DNA of 64,000 bases from CAWDAQ01 sp963800325 (GTDB lineage Bacteria > Actinomycetota > Actinomycetes > Actinomycetales > Dermatophilaceae): contig CAWDAQ010000005.1 in the NCBI GenBank assembly GCA_963800325.1, forward strand, positions 682,001-746,000. Direction: 5' to 3'. The translations under genes were made by a program, and so were the position numbers. Positions 51,905 to 59,605 of the stretch are shown here, in pieces. The stretch's first letter is position 1. Every line of letters starts with the position of its first letter. Under the pieces are notes generated by a model that made no database searches, was not told where the DNA came from, and was given only the letters and a program-made list of their open reading frames with translations.

Positions 51905-53104
51905 TCAGCGCCGGGTGCGGTACTCCTCGAGCAGGCGCCGGCCGATGACCATCCGCTGCACGTCGGCCGTGCCCTCGCCGATGAGGAGCATGGGAGCCTC
52001 CCGGTACAGGCGCTCGATCTCGTACTCGGTCGAGTACCCGTAGCCGCCGTGGATGCGGAAGGCGTCCTCGACGACCTCGGCGCAGTACTCCGACGCCAGG
52101 TACTTCGCCATCCCGGCCTCGAGGTCGTTCCGCTCACCGGCGTCCTTGACCCGGGCGGCGCGGACCATCATCTGGTGGGCCGCCTCGACCTTGGTCGCCA
52201 TGTCGGCGAGCCGGAACTGGACCGCCTGGTGCTCGGCGATCGGCTTGCCGAACGCCTCGCGCTGCTGGGCGTAGTCGATGGCGAGCTCGAAGGCCCTCCG
52301 GGCGACACCACAGCCCCGGGCGGCGACGTTGACCCGGCCGACCTCGACCCCGTCCATCATCTGGTAGAAGCCCCGCCCGGGCTGTCCGCCGAGGAGCTGG
52401 GCGTCCGGGACCTCGTGCCCGGCGAGGAGGAGCTCGGTCGTGTCGACTCCCTTGTAGCCCATCTTGTCGATCTTGCCCGGCACGGTCACACCGGGTGCGG
52501 TCTCGCCGAAGCCCGGCTCCTTCTCGACGAGGAACGTGCTCATGTTGCGGTAGACGCCCTCGGCGCCGGTGTCGGTGCGCACGAGCACCGCGACGAGGTT
52601 CGCGGTGGCGCCGTTGGTCAGCCACATCTTCTGCCCGCTCAGCGACCAGCGCCCCTCCCCCGCCGGGACCGCGCGGCTGCGGATGGCCGCGACGTCGGAC
52701 CCGCAGCCGGGCTCGGACATCGAGAACGCTCCCCGCACCTCGCCGGCCGCCATCCGCGGCAGGTAGCGCCGGCGCTGCTCCTCGGTCCCGTGCCGCAGCA
52801 GCAGGTGGGCGAGGATGAAGTGGGTGTTGATGATCCCGCTGACGCTCATCCAGCCCCGGGCGATCTCCTCGACGCACAGGGCGTAGGTGAGCAGCGACTC
52901 CCCGAGCCCGCCGTACTCCTCGGGGATCATGAGCCCGAAGATCCCCATCTCCTTCATGCCCTCGACGATCGCGGTCGGGTACTCGTCGGCGTGCTCGAGC
53001 CGGGAGGCGACCGGCAGGATCTGCTCCTCGACGAACTCCCGCACCAGCGCGAGCAGCTCGCGCTGGTCCTCGCTCAGGCCGTCGGTCTGCTGCAGTCGGG
53101 TCAT
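51905..53104 (-). CDS. Acyl-CoA dehydrogenase
   Basis: Protein of 399 residues, flavin-dependent. Motifs include GIFGLMIPEEYGGLG, AFSMSEPGCGSD, QKMWLTNGATANLV, the substrate loop QQREAFGKPIAEHQAVQFRL and the C-terminal GGYGYSTEYEIERLYREA, then EGTADVQRMVIGRRL. It is short/branched-chain type; with the MaoC and lyase genes of this window it could act as the methylsuccinyl-CoA dehydrogenase step or in branched-chain amino acid breakdown. ATG at 53104 fits the family. Confidence 0.85.
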   Translation of the reverse strand: MTRLQQTDGLSEDQRELLALVREFVEEQILPVASRLEHADEYPTAIVEGMKEMGIFGLMIPEEYGGLGESLLTYALCVEEIARGWMSVSGIINTHFILAHLLLRHGTEEQRRRYLPRMAAGEVRGAFSMSEPGCGSDVAAIRSRAVPAGEGRWSLSGQKMWLTNGATANLVAVLVRTDTGAEGVYRNMSTFLVEKEPGFGETAPGVTVPGKIDKMGYKGVDTTELLLAGHEVPDAQLLGGQPGRGFYQMMDGVEVGRVNVAARGCGVARRAFELAIDYAQQREAFGKPIAEHQAVQFRLADMATKVEAAHQMMVRAARVKDAGERNDLEAGMAKYLASEYCAEVVEDAFRIHGGYGYSTEYEIERLYREAPMLLIGEGTADVQRMVIGRRLLEEYRTRR

Positions 53105-53192
53105 CGCCGGGTCGCCGCCTCGCGCTCTGGGGGTGCTGCTCTGCCGAGGCAGTATCGCCGGTGCGCCGCCGGGACGGACAGGGGCGGCCGCT

Positions 53193-54251
53193 GTGAGTCC
53201 CGCCACCCGGCTGCCGGGGCCGGTCGGGGCGGACCGGAAAAACCAGTGGCCGCGGGCGGGGCGCGGGCGCCACAGTGGGAGCGCCATCCCGCCGAGCACC
53301 GCCACCCCGCCGAGCACCACCAGCCGAGCACCACCACCAGCCGAGCACCCGGAGCCCGCCCTGCGCCGCCTTCCCCCCGACAGCCCCGTCCCGCCGCCGA
53401 GCCGTCCCCTGCCGCCACAGGACCTCGCCGGCGGCTCGGGCGAGGACCCGCCCCCGTTCGGCCCGCCCGAGGGGGAGCGCTTCTCGACCTGGGACGGGGC
53501 CACCCACGGCCCGGTGCCGCGCCCGGACTGGGTCGTCACCGAGCCGGGGGCGGTCGACGCCGACCTCGGCGTCCTCAAGACGGGCAAGGAGGCCGACGTC
53601 CACCTCGTCCGGCGCTGGGTGCCCGACGGCACCGCGGCCCCGGCCCGGGAGGCGCTGCTCGCCGCGAAGCGCTACCGCGGGACCGACCACCGGCTGTTCC
53701 ACCGGGACGCCGGCTACCTCGAGGGCCGGCGGGTGCGCAAGAGCCGGGAGACGCGGGCCATGGCCCGCCGGACCGCCTTCGGCCGGGAGCTGCTCGCCGG
53801 CCGGTGGGCCGCCGCCGAGTTCGAGGCCCTCGCCGCGCTGTGGAGCCGGGGGCTGCCCGTCCCCTACCCGGTCCAGCTCGACGACACCGAGATGCTCATG
53901 GAGTTCGTCGGGACCGCCGACGGGGTGGCCGCACCCCGGCTCGCCGGCACCCGCCCGGAACCGGACCGGCTCGCCGACCTGTTCGAGCAGCTGCGCGAGG
54001 CGCTGACCGCGCTCGCCGCCGAGGGCTGGGCGCACGGGGACCTCTCCCCCTACAACGCCCTGCTCGACGGCGACCGCCTCGTCCTCATCGACTGGCCCCA
54101 GGTCGTCGACGTCATCGGCAACCCGCGTGGGTTCGAGTTCCTCCACCGGGACGTGAGGACGATGTGCCGCTGGTTCGCCTCCCGCGGGCTCGACGTGGAC
54201 GGCGACGAGCTGTTCGGGGACCTCCTCGCCGCGGCGACCTCCCGCTGGTGA
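53193..54251 (+). CDS. RIO-type serine protein kinase (start uncertain)
   Basis: RIO kinase catalytic domain of about 230 residues: LGVLKTGKEADVHLV, AAKRYRGTDHRLFH, FVGTADG, catalytic loop WAHGDLSPYNALL and metal loop LVLIDWPQVVD, with C-terminal RDVRTMCRWFASRG. Before it is a Pro/Ser/Thr-rich stretch of about 100 residues containing four CCGAGCACC repeats. The only conventional in-frame start upstream is GTG 53193. A promoter-like element at 53238-53276 lies downstream of it, so the true start may be a non-standard codon further on. Confidence 0.7.
   Translation: MSPATRLPGPVGADRKNQWPRAGRGRHSGSAIPPSTATPPSTTSRAPPPAEHPEPALRRLPPDSPVPPPSRPLPPQDLAGGSGEDPPPFGPPEGERFSTWDGATHGPVPRPDWVVTEPGAVDADLGVLKTGKEADVHLVRRWVPDGTAAPAREALLAAKRYRGTDHRLFHRDAGYLEGRRVRKSRETRAMARRTAFGRELLAGRWAAAEFEALAALWSRGLPVPYPVQLDDTEMLMEFVGTADGVAAPRLAGTRPEPDRLADLFEQLREALTALAAEGWAHGDLSPYNALLDGDRLVLIDWPQVVDVIGNPRGFEFLHRDVRTMCRWFASRGLDVDGDELFGDLLAAATSRW
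53292..53349. repeat. Short repeats CCGAGCACC in the RIO N-terminal region
   Basis: CCGAGCACC occurs at 53292, 53310, 53324 and 53341, with 14-18-base spacing. It forms a small CAC/CCG-rich array. It codes for a Pro/Thr/Ala-rich linker if translated, otherwise it is an untranslated minisatellite. Confidence 0.6.
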
Positions 54252-54286
54252 CCTCCCGTGCCCTGCCCGCGGGCCGCACCGGGTGG

Positions 54287-54982
54287 TCAGTACACCCGCA
54301 CCCGGCGCCCGATCGGCATCGCCGGCGCGTGTCGCCAGATGAGGTCGATCGCGCCGATGCTGACGCGGCAGCAGCCGTGGCTGGCGGGGTAGGGCGGGAC
54401 GTCGCCGTAGCCGTGGACGGCGATGCCGCCGTTGAAGTACTTCGGGCGGTACAGCGCACCGAGCGGCCCGTCGTCCCAGGCGTCGACCTGCCGGAAGGTT
54501 CGGAAGCTCCCGCGGGGCGTGGTGGCGACCTGCCACTTCCCTTGCGAGTAGTACCGCTTCCCCGAGCCGGTCGAGGTGTTGAGGACGGTGTGGATGTGCC
54601 CGCCCTCGGCGATGTAGAGCAGCTGCCGGTCGAGGTCGATCTCGATCAGGTGGCCCCCGAACCGCGCGCTCGGCTTGGTGCCCCGGTCGACGTGGGACCA
54701 CGTCATCGGGCCGACGAGCCCGTCGCGCGTGATCCCGGCGGCCTTCTGCAAGGCGTAGACGGCCTGCTGGGTGAGCGGGCCGAAGGCGCCGTCGGCGGGG
54801 CCGAGCCAGTAGCTGAGGTCGGTGAGCCGGCGCTGCAGGGACCGGACCGCGGACCCGGAGGAGCCCATCCGCAGCAGCCCCCTGCTGCGGGCGTCGGCGG
54901 CCCCGGCCGAGCCGAGGAGGACCGCGCCCGATGCGACGGCTCCCAGCGACCCCGTGATGACGGTGCGTCGGTCGATGTCCAT
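54287..54982 (-). CDS. L,D-transpeptidase with peptidoglycan-binding domain
   Basis: Protein of 231 residues. The N-terminal signal has a twin-Arg (DRRTVITGSLGAVASG), suggesting Tat export. A PG_binding_1 domain is at about 38-95. The YkuD domain carries His 190 (AVHGYG) and the catalytic Cys 204 in SHGCCRVS. It makes 3-3 cross-links or attaches proteins to peptidoglycan in the envelope. The ATG at 54982 has GGACAAGGGGG upstream. No other cell-wall gene is next to it. Confidence 0.88.
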   Translation of the reverse strand: MDIDRRTVITGSLGAVASGAVLLGSAGAADARSRGLLRMGSSGSAVRSLQRRLTDLSYWLGPADGAFGPLTQQAVYALQKAAGITRDGLVGPMTWSHVDRGTKPSARFGGHLIEIDLDRQLLYIAEGGHIHTVLNTSTGSGKRYYSQGKWQVATTPRGSFRTFRQVDAWDDGPLGALYRPKYFNGGIAVHGYGDVPPYPASHGCCRVSIGAIDLIWRHAPAMPIGRRVRVY

Positions 54983-55104
54983 CGTTCCCCCTTGTCCGTC
55001 GTGGGGCCCCGGGTGCGGGGCCCTCACCAAGGAGGACGCGCGGACAAGCGAACAGGTTGCGTCCGTGACGAACTTTTTACCGGAACCTTGCCGGGAGGAG
55101 GAGG
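54983..55104 (-). promoter_or_regulatory. Leader of the L,D-transpeptidase gene
   Basis: It contains an 8-bp hairpin GGGCCCCG / CGGGGCCC (55004-55011 / 55016-55023) and an AT-rich run AACTTTTTAC at 55071-55080. Promoter or riboswitch control of a cell-wall enzyme is plausible, but I could not match a known riboswitch. Confidence 0.35.
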
Positions 55105-56001
55105 TCAGGCCTCGCCGCGCGCGGCCCGCGCGGCGGCGTCCGCCTCGAGCACCCGCCGGGCGGTCTCGACGTGCAGGCCCTCGACCATGCGGCCGTGGAG
55201 GGTGACGACGCCCCGCCCCTCGGCGGCCTCCCAGGCGGCGACGACCTCGCGCGCGTCGGCGACCTCGTCCGGGCTCGGCGCGAACACCCGGGTGCAGGGC
55301 TCGACCTGCCCGGGGTGGATCAGGGTCTTGCCGTCGAAGCCGAGCCGGACCGCCTGGCGGCACTCCTCCTCGAAGCCGGCGAGGTCCCGGACGTCGTTGT
55401 ACACCCCGTCGAGCACGGCGACCCCGGCGGCGCGGGCGGCGAGGACGCACTGCTCGAGCGCGGTCAGGAGGGGCTCGCGGCCGGGCACGTGCCGGGCGTG
55501 GAGCTCCTTGACCAGGTCGTTGGCGCCGAGGACGAGCACCTCCAGGCGGGGGGACGCGGTGGCGATCTCGTGGCAGCGCAGGACCGCGCCGGGGGTCTCG
55601 ACCATGGCCCAGAGCCGGGTGCGGTCCGGGGCGCCCGCGGTCTCGAGGGCGGCGACGAGGTCACCGACCTCCCCGCCCGTGGCGACCTTGGGCACGACGA
55701 CGGCGTCCGGCCCGGCGGCGGCGACCGCCGCGAGGTCGGCCTCGTGCCACGGGGTGCCGAGGGCGTTGACGCGCACGGTCACCTCCCGCCGGCCGAAGCC
55801 GCCGCCGGTGACCGCGGCGCACGCGGCCGCGCGGGCGGCGTCCTTCTCCCCCGGGCCCACGGCGTCCTCGAGGTCGAGGATGACGGCGTCGACGGGCAGG
55901 GTCCTGGCCTTCGCGAGCGCCCGGGCGTTCGACGCCGGCAGGTAGAGCACGGCCTGACGGGTGCGGGGCGCCCCCGCTGCCGACCGGGCCGCGCCGCTCA
56001 C
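55105..56001 (-). CDS. HpcH/HpaI (CitE-like) CoA ester lyase, second gene
   Basis: Protein of 298 residues of the malyl-CoA lyase/CitE superfamily: LYLPASNARALAKART, VILDLEDAVGPGEKD (metal-binding), VRVNALGTPW, VPKVATGGEV and MVETPGAVL. LGANDLVKELHA and GFDGKTLIHPGQVEP complete the TIM barrel. It starts with GTG overlapping the stop of the related upstream gene. It would cleave or form a C-C bond in a CoA thioester such as (3S)-malyl-CoA. Confidence 0.83.
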   Translation of the reverse strand: MSGAARSAAGAPRTRQAVLYLPASNARALAKARTLPVDAVILDLEDAVGPGEKDAARAAACAAVTGGGFGRREVTVRVNALGTPWHEADLAAVAAAGPDAVVVPKVATGGEVGDLVAALETAGAPDRTRLWAMVETPGAVLRCHEIATASPRLEVLVLGANDLVKELHARHVPGREPLLTALEQCVLAARAAGVAVLDGVYNDVRDLAGFEEECRQAVRLGFDGKTLIHPGQVEPCTRVFAPSPDEVADAREVVAAWEAAEGRGVVTLHGRMVEGLHVETARRVLEADAAARAARGEA

Positions 56002-57065
56002 GCCGGCTCCTGGGCGTAGCGCCGGGCGAGGTCGGGGTCGACCGCGGCGAGCTGCTCGGCGAGGTCGAGCAGGACCCGGCACTGCTTGAGGCTCGCGTCG
56101 TCCTCCATCCGCCCGTCGAGCATGACCGCTCCCGTGCCGTCCCCCATCGCGGCGACGACGCGGCGGGCGTGGGCGACCTCGGCCGGGTCGGGGCTGAACA
56201 CCCGCGTCGCGACGGGCACCTGCGCCGGGTGGAGGGTCCACGCGCCGACGCAGCCGAGGAGGAACGCCGCCCGGAACTGGTCCTCGCAGGCGACGACGTC
56301 GGCGATGTCCCCGAACGGCCCGTAGTAGGGCAGCACCCCGGCGGCGGCGCAGGCGTCGACCATGCGGGCGATCGTGTAGTGCCACAGGTCCTGCTGCGCG
56401 GTCGCCCGCGGGACCCGCTCGCCGCGGACGTCGCCGTCGACCGGGTCGGCTCGGACGAGGTAGCCCGGGTGCCCGCCACCGACCCGGGTGGTCTTCATCC
56501 GCCGGTCGGCGGCGAGGTCGGCCGGGCCGAGCGAGATCCCCTGCAGCCGGGGGCTCGCCGCCGCGATCTCCTCGACGGCGGTGACACCGCGGGCGGTCTC
56601 GAGGATGGCGTGGACGAGCACGGGCCGGTCCAGGCCCGCCCTCGCCTCGAGCTGGGCGAGGAGCCGGTCGACGTAGTGGATGTCCTCGGGCCCCTGCACC
56701 TTGGGCACCATGAGGACCTCGACCCGGTCGCCGACCTCGCCGACGAGGGTGGTCAGGTCCTCCAGCGCCCACGGCGAGTCGAGGCTGTTGACCCGCGCCC
56801 ACAACCGGGTGGACCCGAGCTCGACGGACCGGGCGACCTCCACCAGCCCCTCCCGGGCCGCCATCTTGGCCTCGGCGCGCACCCCGTCCTCGAGGTTGCC
56901 GAGCAGGACGTCGACGGCGCCGGCCATGCCCGGCAGCTTCGCGACCATCCGCTCGCTGCTCGGGTCGAAGAAGTGGATGGCGCGGGAGGGGCGCACCGGC
57001 ACCTCCCTGTAGGGGGCCGGTGCCCCGACGGCGAGCGGGGCGAAGAAGTCCCGGGCGCTGCGCAT
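55998..57065 (-). CDS. Mcl1-like beta-methylmalyl-CoA lyase, first gene
   Basis: Protein of 355 residues of the same superfamily, longer and with a different N-terminus (FFDPSSERMVAKLPGMAG). Metal- and substrate-binding motifs include GNLEDGVRAEAK, ARVNSLDSPWALED, MVPKVQGPED, AILETARGV and SLGPADLAADRR. The Mcl1 subfamily cleaves beta-methylmalyl-CoA to glyoxylate and propionyl-CoA. Its stop overlaps the second lyase by GTGA, so the two proteins probably act together. The pair, with MaoC and the acyl-CoA dehydrogenase, suggests an ethylmalonyl-CoA-like route. Confidence 0.85.
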   Translation of the reverse strand: MRSARDFFAPLAVGAPAPYREVPVRPSRAIHFFDPSSERMVAKLPGMAGAVDVLLGNLEDGVRAEAKMAAREGLVEVARSVELGSTRLWARVNSLDSPWALEDLTTLVGEVGDRVEVLMVPKVQGPEDIHYVDRLLAQLEARAGLDRPVLVHAILETARGVTAVEEIAAASPRLQGISLGPADLAADRRMKTTRVGGGHPGYLVRADPVDGDVRGERVPRATAQQDLWHYTIARMVDACAAAGVLPYYGPFGDIADVVACEDQFRAAFLLGCVGAWTLHPAQVPVATRVFSPDPAEVAHARRVVAAMGDGTGAVMLDGRMEDDASLKQCRVLLDLAEQLAAVDPDLARRYAQEPA

Positions 57066-57139
57066 GGTCTCTCCTCCCCGTCGCGGACGCGCAGACGCTA
57101 GCAGGCCCCCGGCCGCGGGCTTGTGACATGGTTCACGGT

Positions 57140-57703
57140 GTGACGGACACCCCGGACCCGGCCACCCCGGAGAGCTCGCAGACCTCCGCGACGCGGCCTC
57201 CGGCCCTCAACGCCACCGCCCTGTTCGACGCGGCGGCGACGAAGTCGTCGGTGCTCTGGGTCGAGGACGGGGAGGGGCGCGCGTGGCCGGTGTGGTACGC
57301 GTGGGCCGAGGACACGGTGTGGGTCGTCTCGGGCGCCGGCGAGCAGACGCTGCCGTGGCTGCCGGAGCGGGTGCGCCTGGTGCTGCGGAGCAAGGACTCC
57401 GGCGGACGGCTGCTCACGGTGCGGGCGAGCGTGACGGAGGTGACGTCCGAGGACCCGCAGTGGGAGCAGGCGGTCGCGGCGCTCGTGCCCGTCCGCCTCA
57501 ACGGGCGCGGGGACCTGGCGACGCGGTGGCGAGAGCAGTGCACGATCCGGGCGCTGCGGCCGTTCGGGGCGCCCGAGGAGGCGCCGGGCCGCTACGACGA
57601 CGCCTCGGGGCGCGCGCCGGTCCGCCCGACCCCGGCGACGACGACCACCCGCAGGCCCTGGCACCTGCGCGGCCGACCGGTGCGGCGTCGTCGCCTGCGC
57701 TGA
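57140..57703 (+). CDS. Pyridoxamine 5'-phosphate oxidase-like FMN-binding protein
   Basis: Protein of 187 residues of the split-barrel flavin-binding family. The core has SSVLWVEDGEGRAWPVWYAW, TVWVVSGAGEQTLP, and VRLVLRSKDSGGRLLTV. The C-terminus is a basic tail. GTG 57140 or ATG 57128 may be the start; the former is closer to the usual N-terminus. It is followed within 16 bases by the MgtE/CBS gene, but that gene has its own -10 box inside the gap. Confidence 0.7.
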   Translation: MTDTPDPATPESSQTSATRPPALNATALFDAAATKSSVLWVEDGEGRAWPVWYAWAEDTVWVVSGAGEQTLPWLPERVRLVLRSKDSGGRLLTVRASVTEVTSEDPQWEQAVAALVPVRLNGRGDLATRWREQCTIRALRPFGAPEEAPGRYDDASGRAPVRPTPATTTTRRPWHLRGRPVRRRRLR

Positions 57704-57707
57704 CAGA

Positions 57708-57720
57708 TAGCCTTGCCGGG
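57708..57720 (+). promoter_or_regulatory. -10 box for the leaderless MgtE/CBS gene
   Basis: TAGCCT (57708-57713) ends six bases before GTG 57720 with no ribosome-binding site between. Same arrangement as racemase and mrp. Confidence 0.5.
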
Positions 57721-58991
57721 TGAGCGCCCCGACCCGTGTCTTCGTCGCCCGGCTGGCGAGCCTGGCCGTGTTCGACCCGCTCGGTGACCAGGTCGGCCGG
57801 GTCCGCGACGTCGTGCTCACGTTCAGCCCCCGGCGGCGCCCGCGCGTCATCGGCCTCGTCGTCGAGGTTCCGGGCCGGCGGCGGGTGTTCGTCCCGATGA
57901 CCCGGGTGACGTCGGTCGACGGCGGCCAGGTCATCACGACCGGGCTGGTCAACATGCGCCGCTTCGAGCAGCGCGGCAACGAGACCCTCGTCCTCGCCGA
58001 CCTGCTCGAGCGCCCGGTGCGGGTGCGCACCCCGGAGGGCACCGTGGACGCCACCGTCGAGGACGTCGCGATCGAGCGTCTGCGCACCCGGGACTGGGAC
58101 GTCGCGAAGGTGTTCTGCCGCAAGGGACGGCCGCAGCGCACGTTCTCCAGGCTCACCCGGCGGCGCGGGGCGACGTTCCTCGCCCCGGTCGAGGACGTCA
58201 GCGGGCTGCACGACTCCTCCGAGCAGCAGGGGGCGACCCGCCTCGTCGAGAACTACGACGACCTCAAGCCCGCCGACCTCGCCGAGGTCGTCAACGACCT
58301 CTCCCCCAAGCGGCGGGCCGAGGTCGCCGCCGTGCTCGACGACGAGAAGCTCGCCGACGTGCTCGAGGAGCTGCCCGACGACACCCAGGTCGAGATCCTC
58401 ACGACGCTGGAGAGCTCAAGGGCGGTCGACGTGCTCGAGGCCATGCAGCCCGACGACGCCGCCGACCTGCTCTCCCAGCTCCCGCCGGAGTCGGCCGAGG
58501 AGCTGCTCCAGATGATGGAGCCGGACGACCAGGCCGACCTGCGGCGGCTGCTCACCTACGACGAGAACACCGCGGGCGGGCTCATGACCTCCGAGCCGGT
58601 CGTCCTCAGCCCGGAGACGAGCGTCGCAGAGGCCCTCGCCGTCGTCCGCCGGGCGGAGCTGTCCGCGACCGTCGCGGCCACGGTGTACGTCGCCCGTCCG
58701 CCGCTGGAGACCCCGACCGGCCGCTACCTCGGGATGGTCCACCTGCAGCGGCTGCTCCGGGAGCCGCCGCACGCGCCGGTCGGGGACTTCCTCGACAAGG
58801 ACGTCGACCCGCTCTCCCCCGAGGCGCCCGTCGGCCAGGTGACCCGGACCCTCGCGACGTACAACCTCGTCTCGGTCCCCATCGCCGACGAGGACGGGCG
58901 CCTGCTCGGCGCGGTCTCGGTCGACGACGTCCTCGACCACATCCTCCCCGACGACTGGCGAGAGGAGCGCCACGAGGTGACCCATGGCTGA
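57720..58991 (+). CDS. PRC-barrel / MgtE-N / CBS-domain protein
   Basis: Protein of 423 residues. Residues 1-150 hold PRC-barrel-like beta segments (VFDPLGDQVGRVRDVVL). An MgtE_N helical repeat region follows (LAEVVNDLSPKRRAEVAAVL, ADVLEELPDDTQVEILTTL, ADLLSQLPPESAEELLQMM). A CBS pair ends it (GLMTSEPVVLSPETSVAEAL, VPIADEDGRLLGAVSVDDVL). The MgtE membrane part is absent, so it is a soluble sensor or regulator of magnesium or nucleotide status. Mycobacterial Rv1232c has the same layout in the same neighbourhood. It overlaps the DUF1003 gene by 8 bases. Confidence 0.87.
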   Translation: MSAPTRVFVARLASLAVFDPLGDQVGRVRDVVLTFSPRRRPRVIGLVVEVPGRRRVFVPMTRVTSVDGGQVITTGLVNMRRFEQRGNETLVLADLLERPVRVRTPEGTVDATVEDVAIERLRTRDWDVAKVFCRKGRPQRTFSRLTRRRGATFLAPVEDVSGLHDSSEQQGATRLVENYDDLKPADLAEVVNDLSPKRRAEVAAVLDDEKLADVLEELPDDTQVEILTTLESSRAVDVLEAMQPDDAADLLSQLPPESAEELLQMMEPDDQADLRRLLTYDENTAGGLMTSEPVVLSPETSVAEALAVVRRAELSATVAATVYVARPPLETPTGRYLGMVHLQRLLREPPHAPVGDFLDKDVDPLSPEAPVGQVTRTLATYNLVSVPIADEDGRLLGAVSVDDVLDHILPDDWREERHEVTHG

Positions 58992-59595
58992 CCGCAGCGA
59001 CAACCCGCGCCGCGACCGCCCCCGCCGCGACCGGGGCCCCCGTCTGGACCAGCCGCGCGAGGTCCGCCGCGCCGTGCTCCCCACCCCCCGGTTGTCCGAG
59101 GAGACCTTCGGGGTGTGGAGCGAGCGGTTCGCGAGGTTCATGGGGACCCCGCAGTTCATCATCTGGATGACGGTGTTCGTCTCGCTGTGGCTGGCGTGGA
59201 ACACCTTCGCCCCCTCGCAGGCCCAGTTCGACCCGCGGGCGCTGAACTACACCCTGCTCACGCTCATCCTGTCGCTGCAGGCCTCCTACGCCGCGCCGCT
59301 GATCCTGCTCGCGCAGAACCGGCAGACCGACCGGGACCGGGTCGCGCTCGAGCAGGACCGGGCCCGGGACGAGCGCAACCTCGCCGACACCGAGTTCCTC
59401 ACCCGCGAGGTCGCCGCGCTGCGGATCGCGCTCCGGGACGCCGCCACCCGGGACTTCGTCCGCTCCGAGCTGCGGGGACTGCTGGAGGAGATGGAGGAGC
59501 GCGGGCTCGAGGTCCGGGCGCCTGAGCCCGACGGGGACGGGCCCGAGCACCGGGAGGTCAGACCGGGCGGTCACCACCGCGGACGCGCGACCTAG
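58984..59595 (+). CDS. DUF1003 membrane protein
   Basis: Protein of 203 residues. An Arg/Asp-rich N-terminus precedes two membrane helices (about residues 57-77 and 90-115) with FIIWMTVFVSLWLAWNTFAP and LTLILSLQASYAAPLILLAQ. The conserved NRQTDRDR follows, then a coiled-coil-like acidic helix. It overlaps the MgtE/CBS gene and precedes mrp, as in mycobacteria. Function unknown; linked to envelope or metal transport by neighbours. Confidence 0.85.
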   Translation: MADRSDNPRRDRPRRDRGPRLDQPREVRRAVLPTPRLSEETFGVWSERFARFMGTPQFIIWMTVFVSLWLAWNTFAPSQAQFDPRALNYTLLTLILSLQASYAAPLILLAQNRQTDRDRVALEQDRARDERNLADTEFLTREVAALRIALRDAATRDFVRSELRGLLEEMEERGLEVRAPEPDGDGPEHREVRPGGHHRGRAT

Positions 59596-59605
59596 CATGG
59601 GGGCA
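59593..59605 (+). promoter_or_regulatory. -10 box for leaderless mrp mRNA
   Basis: TAGCAT (59593-59598) ends six bases before ATG 59605. It overlaps the end of the DUF1003 gene (stop 59593-59595). No ribosome-binding site precedes the ATG. Confidence 0.5.

Noticed and set aside
54983..55104. c-di-AMP (ydaO-type) riboswitch before the L,D-transpeptidase gene
   Set aside because: Only a simple 8-bp hairpin and an AT-rich run are seen; no conserved riboswitch core could be recognised.
52049..55945. 1298-residue plus-strand ORF across the acyl-CoA dehydrogenase, RIO and lyase genes
   Set aside because: It spans several real genes on both strands and has no domain or start; it is a composition artefact.
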